NCBI GenBank assembly: GCA_015065605.1
Contig: SVPZ01000006.1
Coordinates: 1-64,000, forward strand
Source: Oscillospiraceae bacterium
GTDB lineage: Bacteria > Bacillota > Clostridia > Oscillospirales > Acutalibacteraceae
Length of the DNA: 64,000 nucleotides
Direction of reading: 5' to 3'
The notes below the pieces were generated by a model. That model saw only the letters and a program-made list of their open reading frames with translations, was not told the origin of the DNA and searched no databases. Made by a program: the position numbers and the translations under genes. This document shows positions 25,615-35,283 of this stretch, piece after piece (the stretch's first letter is position 1; each line of letters opens with the position of its first letter).

Positions 25615-26967
25615 TTAAAGTGTAAAGGTAGTGGTGTTTTCTTCGTTTTTGTGCAAACCAAAGGTAAACTTTAAATCATCTGCAGATAATTCGTAATCAC
25701 CGTAAAAACCACGGAAAGAAGCATATCCGTTTTCATCTGTAGTAAGGGTTAATTTTGTGTGCCACTCTTCGCTTATAAGTTTTTTATAAACTTCTGCTGA
25801 TTTTTTCGGTGTTAAATCCTTGTGGAAAAGACCGCCTCTGCAGTTGTTTTCGTTCCATGTTGCACCGGGCCCTGCATCATAACAATAACCATCAAACTGA
25901 TTCCAGTAAATTATAGTATTTACTGCAGGATGCGAAAACCATACGGAATAAAGATTTTTAAGCAACTGCGCCTGTATTTCTTCATCCTCTAAACTATCTC
26001 CAAAGGTAGGAATGGTTACTTCGGTAAATTCAATAGGAAGTCCTAATTCTGCCATTGTGTCAAGAAAAGCAAAATTAACTTGTGGGTCTGCCTCAATTAA
26101 GTAATGTGGATTTTTTAGGGATTTTTCATATTCTTCATCATTTTTAGCGGTAGCGCCAACAAAAAGATGATGCTGCATACCTATTTTGTCGATTTTTGTT
26201 CCGTTCAACAGGCACTTTTCTATCTGCATAAAATAGGGTGAACGGAAATCGTGTCTGTAAATGGATTCTCCCTGTCCGCCGTCGTTAATAACCAAGGTTT
26301 CGTCACGCAAATACTTTTCGGCAAGAGCAAATGCCCATTCAACAAGGTCGCGTTTCTCCATTATAACCGATTGAGTTTTCCACCATGCTTCAATAAGTGT
26401 TTCGTTAATGACTTCAAACTCGTAAAGTTTTCCTCTATAGCGCTCTGCAATTTCGCTTATGCGTTTTTCATAAAGTCTTTCCATTTCTGCCATATCGGTT
26501 TTAGGTAGCCAATCGGGAATGAATTTATCGTAAACAAGGCAGTGAAGTTTTGCGTCAATTCCGTTTTCTTGGCAATATTCCAAACACAAATCGGGGGCAG
26601 GGCGTCGGTAGATTTTTTTGCTGTCTTTTGTAAAACGCGGTTTATCCTGCTCGGGTTCTAATGCATCCCAATAAAAAGGAATGGTAGCAAGGTTAAAATA
26701 CTCCTTGAAAATTTCTCGGAATTTTTTGTTTTCTTCTTCAGTTTCAAATTCGTCAAGCATAAATATATGTGCGCCGAATTTAAATTCATGACTTTTTTGG
26801 TCAACAGTAAAGGTAGTATGTGCTAAAGCTTTGCCGTTTTTATCGGTTAATCTTATTTTACAGTTACCCTTGCGGTTTTGTTCGATGCCGTCGCTTATAC
26901 GCTTTTGAGTATCGTTGTTATCTTCGCAAGATTTAAGCCATAGGTTGCGTTTTTCTTGAGTGGTCAT
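25615..26967 (-). CDS. GH10-family glycoside hydrolase (xylanase-like), intracellular
   Basis: 450 residues. An N-terminal beta-rich domain (about 10-75, CKIRLTDKNGKALAHTTFTV) precedes a GH10 TIM barrel (about 80-400). FEVINETL near 183-190 gives the acid/base Glu, and IEFTEVTIP near 312-320 the nucleophile Glu. A short beta domain (TLTTDENGYASFRGFYGDYE) closes the chain. There is no signal peptide, so it would cleave imported xylo-oligosaccharides or related glycosides. The track of in-frame starts reaches 27039, but that overlaps the next gene; AAAGGAG before 26967 decides. Same operon as the enolase-superfamily gene (16 bp gap). Confidence 0.88.
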   Translation of the reverse strand: MTTQEKRNLWLKSCEDNNDTQKRISDGIEQNRKGNCKIRLTDKNGKALAHTTFTVDQKSHEFKFGAHIFMLDEFETEEENKKFREIFKEYFNLATIPFYWDALEPEQDKPRFTKDSKKIYRRPAPDLCLEYCQENGIDAKLHCLVYDKFIPDWLPKTDMAEMERLYEKRISEIAERYRGKLYEFEVINETLIEAWWKTQSVIMEKRDLVEWAFALAEKYLRDETLVINDGGQGESIYRHDFRSPYFMQIEKCLLNGTKIDKIGMQHHLFVGATAKNDEEYEKSLKNPHYLIEADPQVNFAFLDTMAELGLPIEFTEVTIPTFGDSLEDEEIQAQLLKNLYSVWFSHPAVNTIIYWNQFDGYCYDAGPGATWNENNCRGGLFHKDLTPKKSAEVYKKLISEEWHTKLTLTTDENGYASFRGFYGDYELSADDLKFTFGLHKNEENTTTFTL

Positions 26968-26983
26968 AGTTTTAACTCCTTTA

Positions 26984-28318
26984 CTAACTCCAAATTCTAT
27001 CGTTTGAAAATTCTTTATTCCATTCGTCTGTCGGTTCAAAATATCCCGGAATATTTGGATTTATGTGTTGTTTAAGCACTTCTTCATTAAGGTCGTCAAA
27101 ACCAAGACCGGGCTTTTCAGGTACCTTAATAAATCCATCCTTAAATATAGGATTATCAATTCCCGTTACCATATCCGCCCACCACGGAACGTCAACAGAA
27201 TGGAACTCAAGCGCTAATACGTTGTGCATAGCAGCGGCTGTATGAACTGCAGCAAGACAAGCTACGGGACTTTCTGCCATATGTATGGCGGTTGCTACAC
27301 CGTATTCGTCGGCGATATCGCCTATCTTTCTAAGTTCCAAAGCACCGCCACAGGTTAAAATATCGGGGTGGATTACCGATACACCACCTGCTTTTATAAG
27401 GGTTTCGAAGCCCTCTTTCAGATAAATATCTTCACCTGTGCAAACAGGAATAGTTGTGGAATTTTTTAGTCTTACGTATTGGTCGGTGTACATCCAAGGA
27501 ATCATATCTTCAATCCAGGCAAGGTTATAGGGTTCCATTCTACGAGCAAAACGAATACAATCTTCAACGCAGATATGACCGAAGTGGTCGATTGCCAAAG
27601 GAACCTCGTAACCGATAACCTCTCTAACTTCTTTTACATAATTTTCGAGGAAGTCAAGTCCCTTTTCGGTTAAGTGAATGCCTGTATGAGGATGTGCAGT
27701 TGTAACTATTGAATAACTCTTCTGATGCTTTACCATATCCTGTGTAACACTACCGCCCTGAACGTTAAGAATATGTGAAGCGTACTTCTTCATATCATCA
27801 ATAAAGCCTAAGGGAGCGTTAAGTGTACCAGGCTCATCAAGGAGAAGTCCTATTCCTAAATCCATTTTCAAAAAGGTAAAGCCCATATCCATACGCTTTT
27901 TAAGGGCAAGTCCCATATCGTGACCTGTGTGTTTGCCATCAACGTCGGTATCGCAGTACACTCTGATTTCATCACGGAATTTACCGCCCAAAAGCTGATA
28001 AAGTGGAACACCGTAAGCTTTTCCTGCCAAATCCCATAATGCTATTTCAATTCCTGAAACGCCGCCGCCCTGACGCGAAGGACCGCCGAACTGCTTGATT
28101 TTGTGAAAAATTTTATCTACGTTGCAGGGGTTTTCACCTAAAATTCGGCTCTTTAGCATAAGCGCGTAGGTTTTGGAAGAAGCATCTCTTACCTCTCCAA
28201 ATCCGCTTATGCCTTGGTTGGTGTCTATTCGCAGTATCGTGCATCTTTTGGGTGCGCCGTCAATATCTACAAAACGCATATCTGTTATTTTTAAATCTGT
28301 GGGGTTGGAACAATAATT
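26984..28318 (-). CDS. Enolase-superfamily sugar-acid dehydratase (MR/MLE)
   Basis: 444 residues. The N-terminal capping domain is followed by a barrel whose metal ligands are visible as LAIDHFGH, LAWIEDMIPW and CTGEDIY; HMAESP near the end supplies a catalytic His region. Mandelate-racemase-subgroup enzymes dehydrate aldonates such as galactonate, mannonate or xylonate. AGGTGAAATT precedes the ATG at 28318; an in-frame TTG at 28339 lies inside the divergent promoter and is unlikely. Paired with GH10, a pathway for acids from xylan side chains is plausible. Confidence 0.86.
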   Translation of the reverse strand, partial: NYCSNPTDLKITDMRFVDIDGAPKRCTILRIDTNQGISGFGEVRDASSKTYALMLKSRILGENPCNVDKIFHKIKQFGGPSRQGGGVSGIEIALWDLAGKAYGVPLYQLLGGKFRDEIRVYCDTDVDGKHTGHDMGLALKKRMDMGFTFLKMDLGIGLLLDEPGTLNAPLGFIDDMKKYASHILNVQGGSVTQDMVKHQKSYSIVTTAHPHTGIHLTEKGLDFLENYVKEVREVIGYEVPLAIDHFGHICVEDCIRFARRMEPYNLAWIEDMIPWMYTDQYVRLKNSTTIPVCTGEDIYLKEGFETLIKAGGVSVIHPDILTCGGALELRKIGDIADEYGVATAIHMAESPVACLAAVHTAAAMHNVLALEFHSVDVPWWADMVTGIDNPIFKDGFIKVPEKPGLGFDDLNEEVLKQHINPNIPGYFEPTDEWNKEFSNDRIWS

Positions 28319-28332
28319 CATAATTTCACCTA

Positions 28333-28410
28333 TTGACAAAATATTTTAATTGATTATAATTCAAGTATAGGATTTTCCCTTTATATAATCAACAAATATA
28401 TTGTTTGATT
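28333..28410. promoter_or_regulatory. Overlapping divergent promoters with a palindromic operator
   Basis: Plus strand: TTGACA (28333-28338), 16 bp, TATAAT (28355-28360), serving the AraC gene at 28440. Minus strand: TTGATT (28387-28392), 17 bp, TATACT (28364-28369), serving the dehydratase/GH10 operon. The two -10 boxes are 3 bp apart, so both cannot open together. An imperfect palindrome, AATCAACAAATA/TATTGTTTGATT at 28387-28410, covers the minus-strand -35. Confidence 0.7.
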
Positions 28411-28439
28411 TGCAAAATATATTACGATGAGGTGAAAAT

Positions 28440-29303
28440 ATGATTACTGAAATCGGCGAAATAAGTGGAACTCATAATTCTTATTTTAAAATGTGGTGTT
28501 CCTCGGTAGAGCCAATGAAAAGGGAACTTATTAATCATCGCCATCCCGATTTCGAAATTGCACTTATTGAAAAGGGAAGCGGAGTATATGTCACTACTGA
28601 TGGCGAAAAGCGTTTTTCGGCGGGGGACGTATTCGTGTTTTCGGGAAATGAACTTCATTATATAACCGAAACGGGAAATGATGGACTAATTATTAAAAAT
28701 ATGCATTTTAACAGTCGCTTTCTTTCTGCCTCTTGCGGACTTATAAATAAATATCCATATATTTGCTTTAATAGGTCTGATTTGTTTAATTGTAGGATAA
28801 CAAAAAGTAATGCCGAAAACATTACGCATTATATATGTAATATAGAAAATGAACTTTCAAAAAGGGAAAGTGAGTATGAAATAAAGGTAAGGCTTTTAAT
28901 AGAGCAAATTTTTATTGAACTTATAAGGCAACATAATTTTTTGCCTGAAAGAACCAAAAATATAGATAACACTCTGTCTAAAATTACCGATGCTATGCAG
29001 TATATTGATTTTCATTATAAAGAGCAAATTACTTTAAAGGAAATTTCAGATTATATCGGTACTACGCCGAATTATTTGTCTTTTGCTTTTAAAAAACAGT
29101 TAAATATGAAAATATGGGATTACGTGACGTTAAAACGAATTGAAGAAGCAAAGGAAAAGATAAGTAGTGAAAAATCACAAAATATTTTAAATATAGCGCT
29201 TGACTGCGGATTTAATAATACCGCTAACTTTAACAGAGCCTTTCGCACCGTTACGGGAAAAACTCCGAGTGAATATCGGAATAATAAAGAAATAATAAAA
29301 TAA
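28440..29303 (+). CDS. AraC-family transcriptional regulator (second of three)
   Basis: 287 residues; cupin region with RHPDFEIALIEKGSGVYV and SAGDVFVFSGNELHYI, then a C-terminal AraC HTH pair (about 187-283) with ITLKEISDYIGTTPNYLSFA and GFNNTANFNRAFR. It is divergent from the enolase-superfamily/GH10 operon through overlapping promoters and likely controls it. Confidence 0.92.
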   Translation: MITEIGEISGTHNSYFKMWCSSVEPMKRELINHRHPDFEIALIEKGSGVYVTTDGEKRFSAGDVFVFSGNELHYITETGNDGLIIKNMHFNSRFLSASCGLINKYPYICFNRSDLFNCRITKSNAENITHYICNIENELSKRESEYEIKVRLLIEQIFIELIRQHNFLPERTKNIDNTLSKITDAMQYIDFHYKEQITLKEISDYIGTTPNYLSFAFKKQLNMKIWDYVTLKRIEEAKEKISSEKSQNILNIALDCGFNNTANFNRAFRTVTGKTPSEYRNNKEIIK

Positions 29304-29304
29304 T

Positions 29305-29337
29305 AAACAGTGCAGGTGGGCTGCACTGTTTTATTTA
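29305..29337. terminator. Bidirectional terminator after the second AraC gene
   Basis: AAACAGTGCAG (29305-29315) pairs with CTGCACTGTTT (29321-29331) over a 5-base loop, with a T-rich tail; it lies between convergent stops. Confidence 0.9.
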
Positions 29338-29345
29338 GAGGAATA

Positions 29346-32300
29346 TTAATCTGTGGACTTGCCGTAGGTGGCGGATGCAACTATATTGCGAACCATACCC
29401 TGATTTCCGTTTACGTTATTGAGTTTGCCCGAAATGTCCGAGCGATTAATTCCACGGTATTCCATAAGTTCGGTTATGGAGCAGAAGCGGTACCCTGCAT
29501 CGTAGAAAGCATCAAAGGTTTCCACCATAGCATTATAGGTATCATTAGACCAAACGTGACCGAGAATTACGTCACCGTCTATCCAAGTGCCTATACCGTT
29601 TTGCATATTCTTAAGGCGAGCAGTATAGTCCTTTGTTCCGTCCCAGTCATAAGTGTTTTGGGAAAGCCATATTATAGGCATATTTTCCTCTTCGCAAATT
29701 TTGAAAACATTGTCGGTTGTTCTGATTTGAGGAGGTCTGTAGAGAACAACCTCATAGGGAGTTATTCCGTCGGCCATAGTTAAATTAGACTCCAGCATAT
29801 TATTAAAATCGGAAATCTGATATTTAAGTTGGGCGTAGGTAAGCTCAGTGTAGCTATTACCCGAACCACTCCATGCATCAGCATGTGTCATACTGTGGTT
29901 GCCTATATCCCAACCGTTGTTTATTGCATACTGTAATGTGTTATAACCTCTTTCATTACAGCTTGTTCCCGTTACAAAAAAGGTTGCAGAGCCTTTATAC
30001 TTTTTGAAAAGATCTACAAATTTTGTATCGTTAGCATTGGGACCATCATCAAATGTGAATGCAAGCAGCTTATAGTCTTCGGGGTGTGTCTTCCAAGTAT
30101 CAAGATAAAGCCTGAATTGCGTATGCACCTTTGTTGTTCCGTCTTCTTTGGTTTCAATTTGGTTTATATACGAATGTACGGGTAAATCGTTATAATCTAC
30201 TCCTTTATAATAAAGAAGTTCCGACATAGAGCAAAAGCGATAGCCCTGATCGTAAAGCTCAGGTAAAAGAACCTTTAACGCTTCGGGGGTTAAACGGCTA
30301 ACATTGGAAGAATGACCGATAATTACCGCACCGTCCGGTAGATTTGCGTTTCTGATTGTTTCGATAATGGATTCTGTTGTTGCCGTGCCGCCCGAATAAT
30401 CCGGTCCAAGACTCGTATGGTAGCCTATTGCCGGCATATTGAGTTTTTCCAAACGATCGTAAATCCGTTCGCTGTAGGCATAGCCACCGCCACGGAAAAA
30501 CTTAGGTGTAATTCCTGTTAGTTCTTCTATTAACTGATTATTACCGTCGATTTCTTTGGTAAAATCTTCTTCGCTCATATTATCCATATTGGCGGCTGTT
30601 TGGTGAGAATAGGAATGACTTGCAAGCTCGCTACCCTTGGAAGCAATGTATTTTGCAATATCTGCTCCGCCCTGTTTGATAAGATTTTCACCTATCAGGA
30701 AGAAGGTGGCAGCGCCGTTGTTTTCTGCGAATAAATCTGCAATTTCTGCCGATACTGAAGGCGCATAAGTGTCGGGTCCATCGTCAAAGGTGAAAGCTAT
30801 AAGCTTGTAGTCCTGTGGGTGGGTACGCCAGTCTTCTTCTTCGGGACCAAGTGCTCCCATTCCCGCAAGGTATAATTTTAGTGCCGCTAAATCTGTGGTG
30901 TCGATTTTTCCGTTGTCATCACAGTCCGCACCGACACTTACTTCACTATAGCCTGCAAGACCCAGCTTTAAGGCGGCAAGGTCGCTTGTATCTATTGTTG
31001 AGTTTTCATCACAGTCGCCGTACTTGACCCACTTGGCGTAATAGGTTGTATTTTCCATATATATAGTCCCTTCAGCAGTTTTTTTGAAAGCTTCGTCGGT
31101 AAACCAACCTGCTAATATACAACCGTCTTTAAAGGCAGTAATAGGCTCAAAAACACAACCTTCCTTTACGCTTATAACAGTAGAGAACTGATTTACAGAA
31201 TCATATTTATATGGTCTGCCGCCATTATATTCTATATTGCAAGACACCTGTTTGTAGCCTTCAATGGTAATAGATTCCACTAAAATCTTATTTGTAGAAA
31301 TAACTTTGCCTGTATCGGCATCAATATTACAAGCACCTATATTGAAGTGAATGCCTGCAACGGCAAAATTGTTTGCCAAAAAACCTTCCGGTACTGTGAA
31401 GGAAGAACTGTATTCAACGTAACCGTCGGTGGTTTCTTTTATGTTAACAGTATTCCCGCCGGTAACAAAACTGTCGTTAGCCAAATTGCCTGCTGACGCT
31501 TTAGAGAAGGGAATACCAAAACCGGATTGTATAAGTATATTAGAACTAACGCTTGGAATTTTATACTTCATTTTTACTGTATAAGTATAACCCTCTGCTA
31601 CGTGAAATGCTTGACCGTTTTCATCCCTGATAACGTATATTGTTGCTTGTCCCCAAGAACTGTATTTAAGGGTATCCTTATTTTGCGAATATGAATTTGT
31701 GCCTGTAGTTACCATTAAATTTCCGTTTTCGTTGGATTTTGGCGCATATCCGTGGGAAGTAATGTATCCTTGGTAATTTTCGGTATATGTGTTGGGAATG
31801 CCAACGGTTTTGTCAGCCGTACTATCGTAATTTTCAAAGCTTACGTTAAGTTTATTAGGGTAAGACTTAAATCCTGCGTAAAGGGCGGAAGTATCGCCAA
31901 GCGAAGCTTTTCCGTCATAAATTTTTGTGCACTCTTGGTCATAGTACCAACCTGCAAAATACATACCCTTAGGAGCAGACGGAAGAATTATATCGTTATT
32001 TTTTATATAACCGTTTTGAAGTATAACAGTAGTTAACTTTTCTTCACTGTTATAAAGAGTGGTAGTAGCAACATAATCATCTGAAATAATTTCAAGGTTT
32101 GTAATATAATAATCGCTGAAAAGCTGGTAATATGGGTTGCCGTTTGAATCGGTAGCGGTCACCATAGCATCTTCATTTTCACCGGGGGTGTAAAAAGTTG
32201 AACTGCCTGAAAACTCAATAGCGAAAAAGTTATTATATGTAACACCGTTTCGCTCATAGGTGCCGTCGGAGTTGACCGTTACTCCGAGTCTTTCCATTTC

Positions 32301-32993
32301 CTCATTACTTTTAATAGTAAGCGTTTTGTTGAAATTTATGGTATAGCCTGTTGTATGTTCATAGGTATTCTGTCCTACATCAGCAGTAAACGTGCTTCCG
32401 CTTTTTTTGAAAGCAGGAAGTTTTGTATGGCTGTTATTATAAACCCAGTCAAAATACATCCATTGGTTTGAAGAGGTGCCGGGACCATAAAGAGAACGCT
32501 GACCGTAGGCTTTGGCAGAGGTATCGTCCTTAACGTAGCTTATTACATTTTCGCTGTTGGTTGCCGATGCCTTTACTCCGTTAATGTCAGAGTAAGGGGT
32601 AAAAAGGCACCTTGACCACCTTGCGGAAGAACGCTTAACCACCATAGTAAAGTTAACTGTGTAGCTTTTGCCTGTTTCCATAACAAAGGGTGTTCCGTCA
32701 CTTTTAAGCGGTACAAGGGTAGTCATACCGCTTGTTTTAACCCTTAAAGCGTCATTGCCGTTAATTGTGGCGTGAGTAACCTCGGTGCTTGAGTCACTGG
32801 CTAAAGGTATATAAGAAACACTTTTGTATCCCTTTCGGGTATTTACCGTATAATCGGTGAAAATGACGTTCTTTGAAAAATCAAATTTGTAGTAAGAACC
32901 GTAATTTACTTCGCTTTCGGTAGCGCTTGACGGAATGATATAAGCGGAAAAAAGCAAAATAATGCTCATTAAAACAGATAAACACTTTTTCAT
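29346..32993 (-). CDS. Secreted dockerin protein with two NodB deacetylase domains
   Basis: 1215 residues. A signal peptide (1 to about 24, LSVLMSIILLFSAYIIPSSA) is followed by about 600 residues of beta-rich, carbohydrate-binding-like sequence containing two InlB-type repeats (AGWYYDQE near 350, AGWFTDEA near 625), a type I dockerin at about 658-711 (two Ca loops, DCDENSTIDTSDLAALKLGL and DCDDNGKIDTTDLAALKLYL), then two polysaccharide deacetylase domains (about 729-921 and 971-1175). Each begins TFDDGP and has HSxxH (HSYSH, HSMTH). The second has RPPQ at motif 3; the first has RGGGYAY. Substrates could be acetyl-xylan or chitin-like glycans. The dockerin suggests attachment to a cohesin scaffold. 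Confidence 0.92.
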   Translation of the reverse strand: MKKCLSVLMSIILLFSAYIIPSSATESEVNYGSYYKFDFSKNVIFTDYTVNTRKGYKSVSYIPLASDSSTEVTHATINGNDALRVKTSGMTTLVPLKSDGTPFVMETGKSYTVNFTMVVKRSSARWSRCLFTPYSDINGVKASATNSENVISYVKDDTSAKAYGQRSLYGPGTSSNQWMYFDWVYNNSHTKLPAFKKSGSTFTADVGQNTYEHTTGYTINFNKTLTIKSNEEMERLGVTVNSDGTYERNGVTYNNFFAIEFSGSSTFYTPGENEDAMVTATDSNGNPYYQLFSDYYITNLEIISDDYVATTTLYNSEEKLTTVILQNGYIKNNDIILPSAPKGMYFAGWYYDQECTKIYDGKASLGDTSALYAGFKSYPNKLNVSFENYDSTADKTVGIPNTYTENYQGYITSHGYAPKSNENGNLMVTTGTNSYSQNKDTLKYSSWGQATIYVIRDENGQAFHVAEGYTYTVKMKYKIPSVSSNILIQSGFGIPFSKASAGNLANDSFVTGGNTVNIKETTDGYVEYSSSFTVPEGFLANNFAVAGIHFNIGACNIDADTGKVISTNKILVESITIEGYKQVSCNIEYNGGRPYKYDSVNQFSTVISVKEGCVFEPITAFKDGCILAGWFTDEAFKKTAEGTIYMENTTYYAKWVKYGDCDENSTIDTSDLAALKLGLAGYSEVSVGADCDDNGKIDTTDLAALKLYLAGMGALGPEEEDWRTHPQDYKLIAFTFDDGPDTYAPSVSAEIADLFAENNGAATFFLIGENLIKQGGADIAKYIASKGSELASHSYSHQTAANMDNMSEEDFTKEIDGNNQLIEELTGITPKFFRGGGYAYSERIYDRLEKLNMPAIGYHTSLGPDYSGGTATTESIIETIRNANLPDGAVIIGHSSNVSRLTPEALKVLLPELYDQGYRFCSMSELLYYKGVDYNDLPVHSYINQIETKEDGTTKVHTQFRLYLDTWKTHPEDYKLLAFTFDDGPNANDTKFVDLFKKYKGSATFFVTGTSCNERGYNTLQYAINNGWDIGNHSMTHADAWSGSGNSYTELTYAQLKYQISDFNNMLESNLTMADGITPYEVVLYRPPQIRTTDNVFKICEEENMPIIWLSQNTYDWDGTKDYTARLKNMQNGIGTWIDGDVILGHVWSNDTYNAMVETFDAFYDAGYRFCSITELMEYRGINRSDISGKLNNVNGNQGMVRNIVASATYGKSTD

Positions 32994-33076
32994 AAAATAC
33001 CTCCTAATTGACTGTAATCCGCAAATACATAGACAAAAGTTTTTCTATATATTCCGAATCACATATTTGCGTTAAT

Positions 33077-33979
33077 TTAATTTCCATATCTTTTTAAAAT
33101 ATAATATTTTAATAACTTGACCGCAAATTCTGCCGTTTGAATTTGAAAATCTTTTCCAAAGAAATCAAGAGCAAGTTCCATATTATAAACACCGGAATAA
33201 CCAATCTCATCTAATGCATTAAAGACATCATTCCAATCAATAACACCGGTCATAGGTATCTTATGTTGATCAGTTAAAGTGTCATTATCATTTAAATGTA
33301 AGACTGTAACCTCACTCCCCAACTCTCTTATTACATCAGCGGGAGTCGGGTTATTGTAGCGCATTGCTTTGTTAGAATGACCTGTATCAACACAAATTGT
33401 GAAATGGTCTTTGAAATCGTCTAATGATTTAATATCTGAATAGACTTTCTTGAATTCTGCTATATTCCCAAAAAAATCACACGCATTAAACCTTACTGCA
33501 TCTCCAAATGTTTCGGTTGCAATTTTTACACCATATCTTTTGGCATAAGGAATAGTTCTGGAAAACATATCATAACTAAGTTTATACATAAGTTGTGGGT
33601 CAGGAGTCGGGCCTAAATGGATAGATGTGGCATTATGAACTACACAAACAGGACATTTTAATGCACCGGTGGCAAGCAAATCGAGTCTAATATTTTCAAC
33701 TAAAGCATCGTCTTCATCTTTTATGTTTTTAAAACCGGTAACCTGACCGTGTGTTTGACTCACTTCTAAACCTAAACTTCTTGCATATTCTCCAAGTTTT
33801 TCATAATAATCAAAAACATAGTCATCGCCTTTAGAATACACAGAATTAACATTACGATAATCTTGAGGATCTAAGTTTAAATCAATTGTGTCCGCACCGA
33901 TTTCTGATGCTATTTCTATTGCTCGTTTATCACCATACGTTGCTTGTAAAGTTACTAACGATATTCCAACTTTATGCAT
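33077..33979 (-). CDS. Sugar phosphate isomerase/epimerase family protein (TIM barrel)
   Basis: 300 residues of the xylose-isomerase-like / AP endonuclease 2 fold. ATETFGD, CVDTGHSN, LHLNDND and YNMEL mark the metal-binding strand ends. Such proteins isomerise or epimerise sugars or dehydrate inositol-type substrates (IolE belongs to this superfamily). GGAG lies 10 bases before the ATG at 33979; an in-frame GTG at 33988 is too close to it. It lies downstream of the GH63-like glycosidase on the same strand (48 bp), suggesting a small catabolic operon. Confidence 0.85.
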   Translation of the reverse strand: MHKVGISLVTLQATYGDKRAIEIASEIGADTIDLNLDPQDYRNVNSVYSKGDDYVFDYYEKLGEYARSLGLEVSQTHGQVTGFKNIKDEDDALVENIRLDLLATGALKCPVCVVHNATSIHLGPTPDPQLMYKLSYDMFSRTIPYAKRYGVKIATETFGDAVRFNACDFFGNIAEFKKVYSDIKSLDDFKDHFTICVDTGHSNKAMRYNNPTPADVIRELGSEVTVLHLNDNDTLTDQHKIPMTGVIDWNDVFNALDEIGYSGVYNMELALDFFGKDFQIQTAEFAVKLLKYYILKRYGN

Positions 33980-34026
33980 TACTAACACGCTCCTGTTTTT
34001 TTACACAATATTTCAAAAATTAATCA

Positions 34027-35175
34027 TTATTGTCTATTAAAATTAAGTATAAATTCAATAATAAATGCGCTGCTCCAACTAAAATGGTCACAGCAGAGTC
34101 CTTTTCCTGTCAAGGAGTCGTAATTTTCATAGATCCCTTCCTTTTGTGCGTCACACATTTCGAGGATGTTCTCTTTTATTTGATTTGCAACGTCGCAGTT
34201 ATAGTTTTTAAGTCCTTTTGCGGCAAAGTAAGCAACGTTTAGCCAAGTGGGGCCTCGCCAATAGTCAGTGGAATAGGCGGGATGGTCGTATGTTACGGTT
34301 GGCATTTTACTCTTAAAACGGGTCTGGGCTATCAATGCCATGTCTTCTGCTTGCTCACTGGAAGCAATTTCGATAAATAGGGGCATAAAGGAAGCCGGAG
34401 TCAAAACTTCTGAATTCTTTTTCGTGAATTTATTTACATCGGAAAAAAATCCATTTTCCTTGTTCCACATATACTTTTTTATGAGCTCTGTCAGTTCTTT
34501 TTCCCTTAAACTCCATTTTGCTTTATCATCATCCAGTTTAAGTTCGTTTGCAATAAAAGCCATTGACCGATAGAATAAAACCATAAAACAGTTTAGGTCA
34601 ACAGGCCAAAGATCAGTTATTTCGTTATCAAAGCGAGGGGAATTATCCCACCCCGATTCGTATTTAACACGCGTAATATAATCCGGAGCTTCTTTGTTGT
34701 CTGCATCGTAGTGAAATAAACCTTGGTAAAAGCGTTGTTCTTTCCAGAATCTCTCATTTAAGGTAAGATGCGGATATACTTCCTTTAAAAACTTAATATC
34801 CTTATCTCTTTTATATATTTGTTCTACTGCATAGGGAAAAACAGGTGGTTTTGTAAAGGTGTCCACAATATCACCGTTTTCCCAAATTACGTCGGGTAGA
34901 AGTCCATCATTACGCTGAAATTTCAGGAAACCGATAATATTTTCCTTTGCAAGCTTTGTATCAAAGTGTGAAACACCAATAGCATGAAAAGCGCTGTCCC
35001 AATTCCAAATTCCTGTAAAATTTCTTTTTCCTGGGGAAATACATCTGTATGGCGACCATAAATAGCCTTCAGTTTCATAAATATTTGCCATTAAAGTATC
35101 GTAAGATCTTATTAACAGGTCACAATCTCTTTGGTTTTGCGCCTTTGCAAATTTGATCCATTCTTCTCTATTCAC
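34027..35175 (-). CDS. GH63/MGH1-like (alpha/alpha)6 glycosidase
   Basis: 383 residues. GIWNWDSAFHAIG near 55-67, YESGWDNSPRF near 170-180 (probable catalytic Asp), STDYWRGPTW near 300-309, and the late ENYDSLTGKG are the signature blocks of the mannosylglycerate-hydrolase-like and GH63 inverting glycosidases. There is no signal peptide, so the substrate is an imported oligosaccharide or glycoside. The reading frame opens with TTG at 35187, but GAGGTG before the GTG at 35175 fits better. Divergent from the third AraC gene. Confidence 0.83.
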   Translation of the reverse strand: MNREEWIKFAKAQNQRDCDLLIRSYDTLMANIYETEGYLWSPYRCISPGKRNFTGIWNWDSAFHAIGVSHFDTKLAKENIIGFLKFQRNDGLLPDVIWENGDIVDTFTKPPVFPYAVEQIYKRDKDIKFLKEVYPHLTLNERFWKEQRFYQGLFHYDADNKEAPDYITRVKYESGWDNSPRFDNEITDLWPVDLNCFMVLFYRSMAFIANELKLDDDKAKWSLREKELTELIKKYMWNKENGFFSDVNKFTKKNSEVLTPASFMPLFIEIASSEQAEDMALIAQTRFKSKMPTVTYDHPAYSTDYWRGPTWLNVAYFAAKGLKNYNCDVANQIKENILEMCDAQKEGIYENYDSLTGKGLCCDHFSWSSAFIIEFILNFNRQ

Positions 35176-35205
35176 AACGCACCTCAATTTATATACTTTT
35201 GTATA

Positions 35206-35254
35206 ATCATAACATAAAAAAGATATTGAAACAATGGAATGAAGATGTTATAAT
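35206..35254. promoter_or_regulatory. Overlapping divergent promoters of the glycosidase and AraC genes
   Basis: Plus strand: TTGAAA (35226-35231), 17 bp, TATAAT (35249-35254) for the AraC gene. Minus strand: TTGTTT (35229-35234), 17 bp, TATGAT (35206-35211) for the glycosidase. The two -35 elements share three bases, so polymerase can occupy only one at a time. Confidence 0.7.
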
Positions 35255-35283
35255 ATGGATAAATGTTGAATGGAGCAGGTACT

